Source: Limnobacter humi (lineage in GTDB: Bacteria; Pseudomonadota; Gammaproteobacteria; Burkholderiales; Burkholderiaceae_B). Taken from it: a DNA stretch of 64,000 nucleotides. Both the position numbers and the translations under genes were made by a program. Each line of letters opens with the position of its first letter. Positions within the stretch are counted from its first letter, which is position 1. A model generated the notes under the pieces. The model did no database searches, had not been told where the DNA came from, and was given only the letters and a program-made list of their open reading frames with translations. Location: positions 172,783 through 236,782 of the forward strand of contig NZ_JANIGO010000005.1 in the NCBI RefSeq assembly GCF_024518835.1, written 5' to 3'. Below, one piece after another: positions 54,708 to 63,920 of this stretch.

Positions 54708-54737
54708 GGAGAATTAAGCAATCCCGGCTTATTCTCC
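54708..54737 (+). promoter_or_regulatory. Hairpin in the leader of trpG
   Basis: GGAGAATTAAG (54708-54718) pairs with CTTATTCTCC (54728-54737) with one bulged T, leaving a 9-base loop. It ends 15 bases before the trpG ATG. No T-run follows. A role in trpG expression or mRNA stability is possible. Confidence 0.4.
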
Positions 54738-54752
54738 ATTCGTAGGCGCACC

Positions 54753-55337
54753 ATGCTCCTGATGATCGACAATTACGACAGCTTCACCTTCAACCTGGTT
54801 CAGTATTTTGGCGAACTGGGTCAGGATGTGCGTGTGGTCCGCAATGATGCGATCACGGTGGATGAAGCCCTGTCCCTCAAGCCCGCCGCGGTGTGTGTGT
54901 CCCCTGGACCCTGTTCACCTGCGCAAGCCGGGGTGTCCATCGAAATCATCCAGCGGTTTGCTGGCGTTGTACCTGTGTTGGGGGTTTGCCTAGGCCATCA
55001 AGCCATCGGAGAAGCCTTTGGTGGCCAGGTGGTGCGCGCCAAAACCATCATGCATGGCAAAACATCGCCAGTGCACCACCACAATGTGGGCGTGTTTGAA
55101 GGTTTACCCAATCCGCTCACCTGCATTCGGTACCATTCCCTGGCCATTGAGCGTGACAGTCTGCCGGCCTGCCTGGAAATCACAGCCGAAACAGCCGACG
55201 GTGAAATCATGGGTGTGCGGCACCGCCAGTTCGATGTGGAAGGCGTTCAGTTTCACCCCGAATCCATTCTGAGCGATCGGGGCCATGACCTTCTCCGCAA
55301 TTTTCTAAAGCGTGTGGCCTGTCACCAAGCGGCCTGA
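54753..55337 (+). CDS. trpG: Anthranilate synthase component II (glutamine amidotransferase)
   Basis: A 194-residue class I glutamine amidotransferase. It starts with [18 protein letters not shown], the nucleophile Cys is in [15 protein letters not shown], and the catalytic His-Glu pair is in VQFHPESI. It supplies ammonia from glutamine to TrpE; in many bacteria the same subunit also serves PabB. ATG 54753 gives the family-standard N-terminus; the frame upstream to 54660 is not protein-like. Confidence 0.95.
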   Translation: MLLMIDNYDSFTFNLVQYFGELGQDVRVVRNDAITVDEALSLKPAAVCVSPGPCSPAQAGVSIEIIQRFAGVVPVLGVCLGHQAIGEAFGGQVVRAKTIMHGKTSPVHHHNVGVFEGLPNPLTCIRYHSLAIERDSLPACLEITAETADGEIMGVRHRQFDVEGVQFHPESILSDRGHDLLRNFLKRVACHQAA

Positions 55338-55358
55338 CTCCATCTTCATCGCATCACC

Positions 55359-56396
55359 ATGTCCGAGTCCTTCAGCTTCTCCGCCACCCTTAACCAGCTT
55401 CTCGCCGGCCGCGATCTGGATTACAACACCACCCGGCAAGCATTCGAACAATTGCTCAATGGGGGTCTAACGCCGGTTCAAGTGGCTGGTCTTCTGGTGG
55501 CTTTGCGAGTCAAGGGCGAAACAGTGGACGAGGTGGCAGCCGCCGCGCAGGTCATGCGTGATTTGGTCACGCCCGTGGTGTTGCCCGCCGATAGCCAAGT
55601 GGTTGATTTGTGCGGGACGGGCGGCGATGGCGCCCAAACCTTTAACATTTCCACCGCATCCATGTTTGTCTTGGCCGCCGCGGGTGGCCAGGTGGCCAAG
55701 CATGGGGGCCGCAGTGTGTCTTCCAATTCCGGCAGTGCCGATGTATTGGAACTCCTCGGCGTCAATATCAATTTAAAGTCCGAGCAGGTGGCCCAATGCA
55801 TTCAGGCGGTGGGAATCGGTTTCATGTTTGCCCCCAACCACCACAGTGCCATGCGGTTTGCAGGCCCCGTCCGGAAAGAACTGGGTGTGCGCACGGTGTT
55901 CAATATCTTGGGGCCGCTCACCAACCCGGCCCTGGCCAGGCGTCAGGTCATGGGCGTGTACAGCGCCAATCTGCTCGATCTGCAAGCGCAGGTTCTGGCC
56001 CGCTTGGGCTCGGTGCGTGCCCTCATCGTTCACGGCAACAATGGCATGGACGAACTGTGCATTGAATGCGACTCCCAAGTTGCCGAGTTGAACAACGGAA
56101 TTGTGACTCGTTACACCGTTCGCCCCGAGGACTTCGGTTTACATCGTGCCTCACACGATGATCTCAAGGCCCGGTCCGTGGAAGAGTCCCGCGACAAGAT
56201 TTTCCATGCGTTGGAAGGCAAGGGTGGTGCTGTGGGCGACATTGTCTTGCTCAACGGCGCTGCGGGTTTGTACACCGCGGGGCTGGTCAATAGTCTGCAT
56301 GAGGGTGTAGAGCTGGCACGCCAGCAGGTGTCCACGGGGGCCGCGCTGCGCAAGCTGCGCGAGTTTGTCGAATTCACCCAATCGGTCTCACGCTGA
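55359..56396 (+). CDS. trpD: Anthranilate phosphoribosyltransferase
   Basis: A 345-residue enzyme that joins anthranilate to PRPP. Diagnostic motifs are the PRPP-binding loop [15 protein letters not shown] and [18 protein letters not shown], with the anthranilate region [12 protein letters not shown]. Length and start match the family. It begins 21 bases after trpG and ends 22 bases before trpC, so the three genes are co-transcribed. Confidence 0.96.
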   Translation: MSESFSFSATLNQLLAGRDLDYNTTRQAFEQLLNGGLTPVQVAGLLVALRVKGETVDEVAAAAQVMRDLVTPVVLPADSQVVDLCGTGGDGAQTFNISTASMFVLAAAGGQVAKHGGRSVSSNSGSADVLELLGVNINLKSEQVAQCIQAVGIGFMFAPNHHSAMRFAGPVRKELGVRTVFNILGPLTNPALARRQVMGVYSANLLDLQAQVLARLGSVRALIVHGNNGMDELCIECDSQVAELNNGIVTRYTVRPEDFGLHRASHDDLKARSVEESRDKIFHALEGKGGAVGDIVLLNGAAGLYTAGLVNSLHEGVELARQQVSTGAALRKLREFVEFTQSVSR

Positions 56397-56418
56397 GCGG
56401 TTTCACACAGAGGTCTCC

Positions 56419-57207
56419 ATGAGCGACATTCTCGATAAAATCCTCGCCACCAAACGTGAAGAAATTGCACTGGGTAAACAAATATTGACTGAAGTGCAGT
56501 GGTTGACCAAAGCGGCTCGCCTGGAGCCAGCTCGAGGGTTTATCAAAGCCATGCGAGCCGCGGTGGCCGCTGGCAAGCCGGCAGTCATTGCGGAGGTCAA
56601 GCGGGCCAGTCCCAGCAAGGGCATTCTTCGAGAGCCCTTTGATCCGGAAGCGATTGCCAAAAGCTATGCCGAACATGGCGCAACCTGTCTCTCGGTGCTC
56701 ACCGACATTCAATATTTCAAGGGTGCACCGCAGTACCTTGACATGGCCCGCCAAGCCAGCGGTTTACCGGCCATCCGCAAAGATTTCATCATCGATACTT
56801 ACCAAGTGGTTCAAGCCCGCGGCTTGGGGGCAGACGCAATTTTGCTCATCGTCTCTGCCCTGGATCTACCCCAGTTGCTTGAACTTGAAAGTTGTGCCCA
56901 CGAGCTTGGCATGGATGTCTTGGTGGAAGTACATGATGATGCTGAAATGGACATCGCCTTGCAGATGAAAACACCATTGGTGGGTGTGAACAACCGCAAC
57001 TTGCGCACGTTTGAAGTGTCGCTCGACACCACACTGGCCTTGCGTCACAAAGTGGGTGAACAGCACCTGCTGGTCACCGAAAGCGGCATTACAACCGTTG
57101 ATGATGTTCAGCGCATGCGCAGCCATGGTGTTCATGCATTTCTGGTGGGTGAAGCCTTCATGCGCGCTTCATCGCCGGGCGAGGCCTTGGCCGAGCTCTT
57201 CGCATAA
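56419..57207 (+). CDS. trpC: Indole-3-glycerol phosphate synthase
   Basis: A 262-residue monofunctional TIM-barrel enzyme catalysing the cyclisation of CdRP to indole-3-glycerol phosphate. Motifs: [17 protein letters not shown] with the catalytic Lys, [35 protein letters not shown] and TESGI. AGAGG lies about 8 bases before ATG 56419. It is convergent with the M61 peptidase gene, only 9 bases away, without a visible terminator. trpF, trpB and trpA must lie elsewhere. Confidence 0.96.
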   Translation: MSDILDKILATKREEIALGKQILTEVQWLTKAARLEPARGFIKAMRAAVAAGKPAVIAEVKRASPSKGILREPFDPEAIAKSYAEHGATCLSVLTDIQYFKGAPQYLDMARQASGLPAIRKDFIIDTYQVVQARGLGADAILLIVSALDLPQLLELESCAHELGMDVLVEVHDDAEMDIALQMKTPLVGVNNRNLRTFEVSLDTTLALRHKVGEQHLLVTESGITTVDDVQRMRSHGVHAFLVGEAFMRASSPGEALAELFA

Positions 57208-57216
57208 AGGCACAGC

Positions 57217-59052
57217 TCAAGCCGCCCGAACCGCCTCGGTGTCCTGCACACACCAGGGCGCTGCGATTGCAGCCTTCAGCGACTCATCCTTGCGCACCAT
57301 CCATTCGGTGGGTTGTGCTGCATCCAGCACCAAGGTGAATTGCATGAGTCGTTCTGCCCGAAAACCCAGCAGCGTTACCGTGTCACCGGGTTGTGCACTG
57401 GCCAGTCGGCGTTTGTACTGGCTCTCGGTGGCTTTGCGTTCATCCAGCGCCACCACCACATCCCCTGCGGACAATCCCGCAGCATGGGCCGGGCTGCCGT
57501 TTAACACCTGCTTCACCTGAACACCTTCTGCAGAAAATTGGACATTCATGCCCACAAAGACCGGGCTCTCTGCGGCCTTGGCGTCCAACACATAACCACA
57601 CGCACGCAGGCTCTCCTGCAGAGGCAGCTCATCGGTGCTGTAGGCCCACTGTTGAATCAGTGCGCCTGCATCCACGCCGGTGGCTTCCTGTACCAACGCT
57701 GGAAATTCGGATTCTTCCAGGCCTGATTGTTCAGTACCCTTTTTTGCCCACATGAGGCGCATGACATCATCCAGGCTGCGCCGCCCCTGTGTGCTGGCCC
57801 GCAAATGGCTGTCTAGGCAGAATGCAATCAACGCGCCTTTGGTGTAGTAACTCACCACCGAATTGGGTGCGTTTTCGTCTTGCCGATAGTATTTGGTCCA
57901 CGCATCCAGTGAGCTGTCGGCCACACTTTGTACCAATCGCCCCCGGTTCTTCAGCACCTGGCTAATCGTTCTTCCCAAGGCCTTCAGATAGGCCATCTCG
58001 TCCATCTTGCCAGCCCGCACCAGCATAAGGTCATCGTAGTAGGAGGTAAAACCTTCAAAAATCCACAGCAATCGTGTGTAATTTTCCTGGGTCAAGTCAT
58101 ACGGCAGAAACACGGCTGGCTTCATGCGCTTCACATTCCACGAATGGAAATACTCGTGACTGCACAAGCCCAGAAATTCCTCATAGCCCTTGGGGGCCTC
58201 GGCCACGCCCCGTTGGGGCAAGTCAGCCCGCGCGCACAGCAGTGCTGTGCTGTTTCGATGCTCCAGGCCTCCATAACCTTTGTCCGTGGCGTGCAGCAAA
58301 AAACAATACCGCCCGAAAGGTGCTTGCTTTTGTTCAGGGTCAAACAAGGCAATTTGCGTTTCGCACACGGGTTTCAGGTCGTCACAAATCCGAGTGACAT
58401 CGGCGTCTGAGTCTGCCCCGTACACAACCAATGCATGGTGAACACCGCAAGCCTCAAAGGTCCCCACCACCAGCTCGCCCATCTCAACCGGGTGGTCGAT
58501 CAGCATGTCATAGTCACGCGCGCTGTAGGTGGCAGACTGTCCTGTAGCCAACACGACAAACCCGGTCTTGTCCAGAAATCCGTCGTGTTGCACCACAGCC
58601 AGTCCGGTGGCCACCGTCCACTGCGCTTGTCGACAGTCAGCCGCTTTGGTCAGTGTGAGCTCAATGGGTTGTTGCTCCAGGCCTTTGGGGCACAAAAACA
58701 GGCTGGTGCCATTGAAAAAAGCATGGGTCTCATCCACATGTGCGCCGCGAACCGACAGGTCCCAGCAATACACTGTCCACTCACACGTGATTTGGCCGGG
58801 CTCATTCGGTGAGCTCAGCATCAATTGCCAGTGATCTTTGTTCAGCTTTTGCACGGCCAGCGGTTTACCGTCAACCTGCGCCTGAACTGAAATCACGTGC
58901 CGGGAAAACTCCCGAATCATGTAGCTGCCTGGGATCCACGCCGGAAGACTCAGCACCGGTTGATCCAGTGAGCCGCCCGGCCATTCGAAGGCCAGAGACA
59001 CATGCAGATAGTGGCCTTTGGGGTCAGCCACCCGGACGGTGTACTTCAGCAT
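57217..59052 (-). CDS. M61 family metallopeptidase with PDZ domain
   Basis: A 611-residue protein with an N-terminal beta-sandwich domain (SLPAWIPGSYMIREFSRHV), a gluzincin catalytic domain with zinc motif HEYFH (299-303) followed by SWNVKRMKP, and a C-terminal PDZ domain (about 505-580, NGSPAHAAGLSAGDVVVAL). This matches the glycyl aminopeptidase (M61) family. No signal peptide is seen, so it is probably cytoplasmic. The AcuI-like gene begins upstream with only 4 bases between, so the pair is likely an operon. Confidence 0.93.
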   Translation of the reverse strand: MLKYTVRVADPKGHYLHVSLAFEWPGGSLDQPVLSLPAWIPGSYMIREFSRHVISVQAQVDGKPLAVQKLNKDHWQLMLSSPNEPGQITCEWTVYCWDLSVRGAHVDETHAFFNGTSLFLCPKGLEQQPIELTLTKAADCRQAQWTVATGLAVVQHDGFLDKTGFVVLATGQSATYSARDYDMLIDHPVEMGELVVGTFEACGVHHALVVYGADSDADVTRICDDLKPVCETQIALFDPEQKQAPFGRYCFLLHATDKGYGGLEHRNSTALLCARADLPQRGVAEAPKGYEEFLGLCSHEYFHSWNVKRMKPAVFLPYDLTQENYTRLLWIFEGFTSYYDDLMLVRAGKMDEMAYLKALGRTISQVLKNRGRLVQSVADSSLDAWTKYYRQDENAPNSVVSYYTKGALIAFCLDSHLRASTQGRRSLDDVMRLMWAKKGTEQSGLEESEFPALVQEATGVDAGALIQQWAYSTDELPLQESLRACGYVLDAKAAESPVFVGMNVQFSAEGVQVKQVLNGSPAHAAGLSAGDVVVALDERKATESQYKRRLASAQPGDTVTLLGFRAERLMQFTLVLDAAQPTEWMVRKDESLKAAIAAPWCVQDTEAVRAA

Positions 59053-59056
59053 GTCT

Positions 59057-60040
59057 TTAAACCTTCACCACCACACGGCCAGTGTTGCTGCCAGCCATAA
59101 TCTGGGCGGCAACATTCAAACTGTCTTCCAGTGAAATCACCCGCGACAACTTGGACAGTTTGTTCAAGTCCAGGTCTTTGGCGAGCCTTGCCCAGGCCTC
59201 TTCACGAACGGCAATCGGTGCCATCACCGAATCAATGCCTTTCAATGTCACGCCTCTCAGAATGAATGGCGCCACGGAAGATGGCAGGTCCATCCCTTGT
59301 GCCAAGCCGCAGGCGGTCACAGTACCGCCATATTTGGTTTGTGCGCAGGCATTGGCCAGGGTGTGCGAACCCACGCAATCCACCACGCCCGCCCAGCGTT
59401 CTTTCTGCAATGGTTTGCCCGCAGCGCTGATTGTGTTGCGGTCCAGCACCTCGTGGGCACCCAGGCTTGTGAGGAACTCCGCTTGCTCGGGCTTGCCGCT
59501 GGTGGCCACCACCGTGTAGCCCAATTTGCTCAACAAGGCGATCGCCACTGAACCCACGCCACCGGTGGCGCCGGTCACCAAAATTTCACCATGCTCAGGT
59601 TTAACGCCAGATTTTTCCAATCCCAGCACACACAGCATGGCTGTATAGCCAGCCGTGCCAATCGCCATGGTTTGTTCCGCACTCAAACCGGCAGGGCGGT
59701 GAATCAGCCAGTCGCCTTTCAACTTGGCTTTGCCCGCCAGGCAGCCCCAATGGGTTTCACCCACACCAAATCCGTTCAGGATAACTGCATCACCCGTCTT
59801 GAAACGGGGGTGCTTACTTTCCAGTACAGTACCGGCACCATCAATGCCAGCCACCATGGGCCATTGCCGCACCACAGGCGACTTGTTACAAATCGCCAGG
59901 CCGTCTTTGTAATTCAGGGTTGAATGCGAGATCTCAACCAGCACGTCACCGTTGTCGGGCAACTGGCTTTCACTCAATTCTTCAATGCTGGCTTTGAATT
60001 CGCCTTGATCGTTTTTTTGTAGGAATACTGCTTTGAACAT
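59057..60040 (-). CDS. acuI: AcuI/YhdH-type acrylyl-CoA reductase (MDR family)
   Basis: A 327-residue zinc-free medium-chain dehydrogenase/reductase. The N-terminal segment has LNYKDGLAI and GIDGAGTV, and the NADPH-binding motif is ILVTGATGGVGSVAIALL. These, with length, fit the AcuI/YhdH group that reduces acryloyl-CoA to propionyl-CoA with NADPH, a detoxifying step. The gene precedes the M61 peptidase gene in a leftward pair. The exact substrate is a family-based inference. Confidence 0.88.
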   Translation of the reverse strand: MFKAVFLQKNDQGEFKASIEELSESQLPDNGDVLVEISHSTLNYKDGLAICNKSPVVRQWPMVAGIDGAGTVLESKHPRFKTGDAVILNGFGVGETHWGCLAGKAKLKGDWLIHRPAGLSAEQTMAIGTAGYTAMLCVLGLEKSGVKPEHGEILVTGATGGVGSVAIALLSKLGYTVVATSGKPEQAEFLTSLGAHEVLDRNTISAAGKPLQKERWAGVVDCVGSHTLANACAQTKYGGTVTACGLAQGMDLPSSVAPFILRGVTLKGIDSVMAPIAVREEAWARLAKDLDLNKLSKLSRVISLEDSLNVAAQIMAGSNTGRVVVKV

Positions 60041-60091
60041 GTTGTCTCCGGCTTCTCTGTAGTCATTTCAACCTGCCAAAGACTACACCAT

Positions 60092-60574
60092 TTATGCGAA
60101 CCAAGCCGTCAGGGCCAACCCCAGCGTGGCGCCAATCGTGAGGTGGTTTCGCAATCTCAAGTAGCGTGTAAAGCCTTTGAGTGGCTTGAGCATGGCTTGG
60201 TCGACCAGCCACACCAACGCCAAAATTCCTGTCAAAACCCACAAGGTGGCCTCCGTGGGCGAAAATGCAGCAGCGATCCATGCCAAAAGGGACGGCGTCA
60301 CGCCCCACACGAAGCTTCGAGTCTCAAATTCGGCAGGCGTCAGGCCAGCCAGGTAGGTCGGGTGTTGCAGGTTGGACTGCGTCAAGGCCAAGCCCCAATG
60401 AACCGCCCCCAAGAAGGAAACGATGCACAAGGCATATAGCAAGTTGATATGGGCATAGTCCGCCCCTGCCTCAGTGCCGTGATGGATTGCAGTGAGCACG
60501 GCCAATCCCCAAAAAGGAATCAGCCCGGCATAACCCAAAATATCCATCCAGCGGCTGGGTGTTTTGTCTGTCAT
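60092..60574 (-). CDS. DUF3429 family membrane protein
   Basis: A 160-residue protein with about five hydrophobic segments and the DUF3429-like stretch YALCIVSFLGAVHWGLAL. The function is not known. The ATG overlaps the photolyase-like gene stop by 4 bases (ATGA) and GGAGAG precedes it, so it is co-translated with that gene. DUF3429 proteins are often found with light- or oxidative-stress genes. Confidence 0.88.
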   Translation of the reverse strand: MTDKTPSRWMDILGYAGLIPFWGLAVLTAIHHGTEAGADYAHINLLYALCIVSFLGAVHWGLALTQSNLQHPTYLAGLTPAEFETRSFVWGVTPSLLAWIAAAFSPTEATLWVLTGILALVWLVDQAMLKPLKGFTRYLRLRNHLTIGATLGLALTAWFA

Positions 60575-61899
60575 GGTTGTTGACTCTCCAGTGCCAATTC
60601 ACCCAGTGCCTCATCCAGCGAACCGACCATGCTGGTGGCCTCCCGATAAAACCTCGAAAAACTTTGCTGAAAGCTGCCAGGGTTGGGTAGCAAATTGGCT
60701 TGTTTGCTCCATTGGGCTGGCAGTAATTGCGTCAGCTTGTTATAGCCCGGGTTTAATGTCCACGCCATCTCTCCCTGGATTCCAGCTGGCATGAGGCTGT
60801 GCCGCAACTGGCTCATTGCACCACTGCGTCGGCTGTCCACCACAAGTATCGATTGGCAATGCCGACGCATGGGCTCTAGCACAAAGCGCCAACGACGCTC
60901 GCTCCAGGGGTGGTCCGCATGAAACGCCGCATCCAGCACGCCAATTTTGGTCATGCCGTCTTGGCTTTGAAGGCATCCAAGGTCCCAGGGGTGTACCCAG
61001 CGGACCGTATCGCCTGGTTGTAATCCAGTGACGTTCAGCAGCGTGGCGCCGTCATCGCCAACCTGGCGCGTATCGACCCAGAAAGCCCACGGCTGGTCGT
61101 TCGGTTGGATCGTCTGCGTCAGTTTGTCCAGCTCTTCCCAAAAGTTTTGTCCGCTGCCCAACACAAGGGGTATGTCCGCCCCCATGCTTTGAACGCCGCG
61201 TTCGGGGCCCACATCCCGTTTGCTCCGGGCTGTGGCCTCCAGGCTTTCATAGTCGGTGTCGATGCATGTTCCACTGCAATCCAGGTGCCGCGCGTATTTG
61301 CGAACATTCTCGGCATTGAAGACATAGGGCTTGTGGCTGAATGTGCCCGCCACCCACTGCCAACTCAAATGGTTGGACGCCAAGTCGCCATCCAGCAGAT
61401 GGGCGTACATCCAGTCGGCCCCAGCTCGCCAATGTACCTTACGCAGGTGCACCGTGTACGACGCAATCCACATGCGTGTGTGGTTGTGGATGTAGCCGGT
61501 TTCATACAATTGCTGTACCCCAGCGTCAATCGCCGCAACGCCGGTGCGGGCTTCCAGAATGTCGGCAGGCATGTCCGTGGCGTAGCGCCCGCCCCACACC
61601 GGGCGACGTACATCCTTCAGAATGCCGTCCCCCAGTTCACCATGCACATGTTTGAAAAATTCTCGCCAGGCAAATTCAAACACCAGCTTGTCTTCAAAGC
61701 TCAACGGATGTCTTTGGTGAATGGCCTGGGTTGCCTCACGCACGCTAATAAAGCCATGCGTAATCCAAGGTGCCAAATGGGTTACCGCGCCATCCAGAAA
61801 ATTGCGGGTTTTGCTGTACGCCAGCGGGTTGACCCTGGCCAGCACAGTCAAGGCTGCCTGCCGTGTGGGCGCAAAATCGGGAAGGAATCGTTGTTGCAT
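60571..61899 (-). CDS. Photolyase-family FAD-binding protein lacking the N-terminal antenna domain
   Basis: A 442-residue protein whose N-terminal 230 residues are the photolyase/cryptochrome FAD domain: FAPTRQAAL, LAPWITHGFISVREA, EFAWREFFKHVHGE, ETGYIHNHTRMWIASY and LLDGDLASNHLSWQWVAG. The usual N-terminal alpha/beta antenna domain is missing. Instead about 200 residues follow the FAD domain, with Rossmann-like strands (KIGVLDAAFHADHPW, SILVVDSRRSGA). This order is the reverse of classical photolyases. The start is ATG 61899; a TTG at 61929 would add 10 residues. It lies 60 bases downstream of the SDR gene and is coupled to DUF3429. Confidence 0.85.
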   Translation of the reverse strand: MQQRFLPDFAPTRQAALTVLARVNPLAYSKTRNFLDGAVTHLAPWITHGFISVREATQAIHQRHPLSFEDKLVFEFAWREFFKHVHGELGDGILKDVRRPVWGGRYATDMPADILEARTGVAAIDAGVQQLYETGYIHNHTRMWIASYTVHLRKVHWRAGADWMYAHLLDGDLASNHLSWQWVAGTFSHKPYVFNAENVRKYARHLDCSGTCIDTDYESLEATARSKRDVGPERGVQSMGADIPLVLGSGQNFWEELDKLTQTIQPNDQPWAFWVDTRQVGDDGATLLNVTGLQPGDTVRWVHPWDLGCLQSQDGMTKIGVLDAAFHADHPWSERRWRFVLEPMRRHCQSILVVDSRRSGAMSQLRHSLMPAGIQGEMAWTLNPGYNKLTQLLPAQWSKQANLLPNPGSFQQSFSRFYREATSMVGSLDEALGELALESQQP

Positions 61900-61959
61900 A
61901 AAGGTGAGGCCCTTGCCGTTTTTTTGCAATTGAGGTGTCTGCCTGCGCAGTCGAGTCGC

Positions 61960-62706
61960 TTATTTCACCAGCGGACGGGTGTTGCGAAAGCCCCCGTCCA
62001 CGTTCATCACCATGCCCGTAATCCGACGGGCGTCCTCGCTCAGCAGCCAATGCATAGCACCAGCCACGTCGTCCGGTGTGTTCACGCCATGCAGCGGGTA
62101 TTGCTTTTCACTGGCAGCACGCATCACGTCGCTTTTCAGGAAAGCCTGGGCCATCGGACTGTCCGTCAAGCCCGGGGCTACGGCATTCACACGAATTCCA
62201 TCGACTGCGTGCGTGGCGGCGGCGCTTCGCGCCAGTCCCTCGATCCCAGCCTTGGCGGCTGCAATCGCTTCATGATTGGCCACGCCAATGCCTGTGGCGC
62301 AGGTGGATATCAACACTGCGCTGCCGCCCTGGCCCTGTTGCTTGGCCAGTTTCAAAAATTCCTTCAGTCCGTGGCAGGCAGACAGCAGGTTCACCGACAG
62401 CACATCATGGAGCTGGGCGGCAGAAGTCTTGATCAGTGGTGCCACCAAAATTGAACCCACGCAATGCGCGTAGCCCTGCACAGCAACGCCCTGGTTCTGC
62501 AAGGTGGAAAATCCCGCCTCGACCGACGCTGGGTCGGTGGCTTGAATCTCAAGCAGCATCACACCCTCATCATCGCCATACAACGCCTGCAGCGCAGATC
62601 GATTCCGGCCTGCGGCCACAACCGCTTGTCCAGCAGCGCGACAGCGTCGAATCAATTGTTGGGCGATGGCACTGTTTGCGCCCATGACAAAAATATGTGA
62701 ATTCAC
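61960..62706 (-). CDS. Divergent SDR-fold protein lacking the catalytic Tyr
   Basis: A 248-residue Rossmann-fold protein of SDR size, with the C-terminal block ITGMVMNVDGGF typical of SDR enzymes. Key positions deviate: the cofactor motif is GANSAIA instead of TGxxxGIG, and the YxxxK pair reads IAAAK (Ile148, Lys152), while Ser134 is kept in LISTCAT. Activity as a normal dehydrogenase is doubtful. It is the first gene of a leftward run with the photolyase-like and DUF3429 genes and is divergent from the enoyl-CoA hydratase gene. Confidence 0.85.
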   Translation of the reverse strand: MNSHIFVMGANSAIAQQLIRRCRAAGQAVVAAGRNRSALQALYGDDEGVMLLEIQATDPASVEAGFSTLQNQGVAVQGYAHCVGSILVAPLIKTSAAQLHDVLSVNLLSACHGLKEFLKLAKQQGQGGSAVLISTCATGIGVANHEAIAAAKAGIEGLARSAAATHAVDGIRVNAVAPGLTDSPMAQAFLKSDVMRAASEKQYPLHGVNTPDDVAGAMHWLLSEDARRITGMVMNVDGGFRNTRPLVK

Positions 62707-62737
62707 CCAAAATCTCCCAAACCACCTATTATTTTCG

Positions 62738-62760
62738 TATTTTGTCCTAGACAGAAAATA
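62738..62760. promoter_or_regulatory. Imperfect palindrome in the divergent SDR/enoyl-CoA hydratase promoter region
   Basis: The 23-base element 62738-62760 has outer arms TATTTT and AAAATA that are perfect inverted copies, plus a matching inner pair. It lies 32 bases from the SDR start and about 98 bases from the hydratase start. This could be an operator for a TetR- or MarR-like regulator; no regulator gene is adjacent. Confidence 0.3.
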
Positions 62761-62857
62761 AAGTCACGACAAGATTCACGGGCGATCGCGGTCAGGGCGT
62801 CCTCAGGGTAGACTTTTTCACAAAATTCACATGGCTTAGATCAATGAGGAGACGCCC

Positions 62858-63634
62858 ATGACTTATGAATGCATTCTTGTGGAAACCATCGGCAAGGTTG
62901 GCCTAGTGCGCCTGAACCGTCCCCAGGTGCTCAACGCGCTGAATGACCAGCTCATGACCGAGCTGGGGCAGGCGCTGTCTGGCTTTGATGCCGATGACAA
63001 TATTGGTGCGATGGTCGTCACCGGCAGTGACAAGGCCTTTGCGGCGGGTGCAGACATCGCGGCCATGGCCAATTATTCCTACATGGATGTCTACAAAGGC
63101 GAATACATCACGCGCAACTGGGAAACCATCAAATCCGTTCGCAAGCCGGTGATCGCCGCTGTTCGGGGCTTTGCATTGGGCGGTGGCTGCGAACTCGCCA
63201 TGATGTGCGACTTCATTATTTGCGCGGACACAGCAAAGTTTGGTCAGCCAGAGATCAAGCTAGGCATCATCCCCGGTGCAGGAGGCACGCAGCGTTTGCC
63301 CCGCGCGGTCAGCAAAGCCAAAGCGATGGACCTCTGTCTAACAGGCCGGATGATGGACGCCGCCGAAGCCGAGCGTGCTGGCTTGGTATCTCGGGTGGTG
63401 CCGGCGGATCGTTGTCTGGACGAAGCGCTGGAAGCGGCTACCGTGATTGCTGCCTATTCCATCCCATCCGTCATGATGGCCAAGGAAAGCGTGAACCGCG
63501 CATTCGAGGGCCCGTTGTCCGAGGGTATGCTGTTCGAGCGCCGGATGTTCCATAGTTTGTTTGCAACGGAAGACCAAAAAGAGGGCATGGCGGCGTTTGT
63601 CGGTAAGCGAAAGCCCGAATTCAAGAATAAGTGA
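62858..63634 (+). CDS. Enoyl-CoA hydratase
   Basis: A 258-residue crotonase-fold enzyme, full length. Oxyanion-hole segments are [11 protein letters not shown] and [12 protein letters not shown]; both catalytic Glu residues are present (Glu112 in GGCELAM and Glu132 in GQPEIKLG), so syn-hydration of trans-2-enoyl-CoA in fatty-acid or aromatic-acid beta-oxidation is expected. GAGGAG about 7 bases upstream supports the ATG. It may act with FadB-like or PaaF-type pathways; no other pathway genes are adjacent. Confidence 0.94.
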   Translation: MTYECILVETIGKVGLVRLNRPQVLNALNDQLMTELGQALSGFDADDNIGAMVVTGSDKAFAAGADIAAMANYSYMDVYKGEYITRNWETIKSVRKPVIAAVRGFALGGGCELAMMCDFIICADTAKFGQPEIKLGIIPGAGGTQRLPRAVSKAKAMDLCLTGRMMDAAEAERAGLVSRVVPADRCLDEALEAATVIAAYSIPSVMMAKESVNRAFEGPLSEGMLFERRMFHSLFATEDQKEGMAAFVGKRKPEFKNK

Positions 63635-63747
63635 TCAAACGGTGGTCATATTGAAGTCTCAAGGACGCCTGTAAGGCGCCTTTGTGCACCTCGGCTGCAA
63701 CTTGGAACGCTTGTTTGAATAAAAGAATCAAAAAATCTGAAAAAATT

Positions 63748-63774
63748 TTGAGACCTTCGGGTCTCAATTTTTTT
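63748..63774. terminator. Bidirectional UUCG-loop terminator
   Basis: A perfect 8-bp stem TTGAGACC/GGTCTCAA (63748-63755 with 63760-63767) capped by a TTCG tetraloop and followed by seven T residues; the left flank is A-rich, so it also works on the other strand. A weaker imperfect hairpin at about 63660-63682 lies before it. Between 63775 and 63891 I see no gene. Confidence 0.93.
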
Positions 63775-63891
63775 GTGGGGTGTGTCTGAAAAATACTTGC
63801 GCGTCAGAGGCTTATTTTTGCCCTGTTGTTGTAAGTGAAAAACACCCATGGAGTACACATCACCTTTCTGTCATTTTTTTCCGAAAAGTGT

Positions 63892-63920
63892 TTGACAGGT
63901 GAGAAAGAGGTGTGCATAAT
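63892..63920 (+). promoter_or_regulatory. Near-consensus sigma-70 promoter, probably of an rRNA operon
   Basis: A perfect -35 TTGACA (63892-63897) and a -10 CATAAT (63915-63920) are separated by exactly 17 bases. A/T-rich sequence upstream (63871-63880, a T-run) could act as an UP element. The following 80 bases have no start codon with ribosome-binding site and are GC-rich leader-like sequence with AAGCAAGCAAGCGG. Such strong promoters with a non-coding leader are typical of rrn operons in this order; the 16S gene would start outside the window. Confidence 0.7.
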
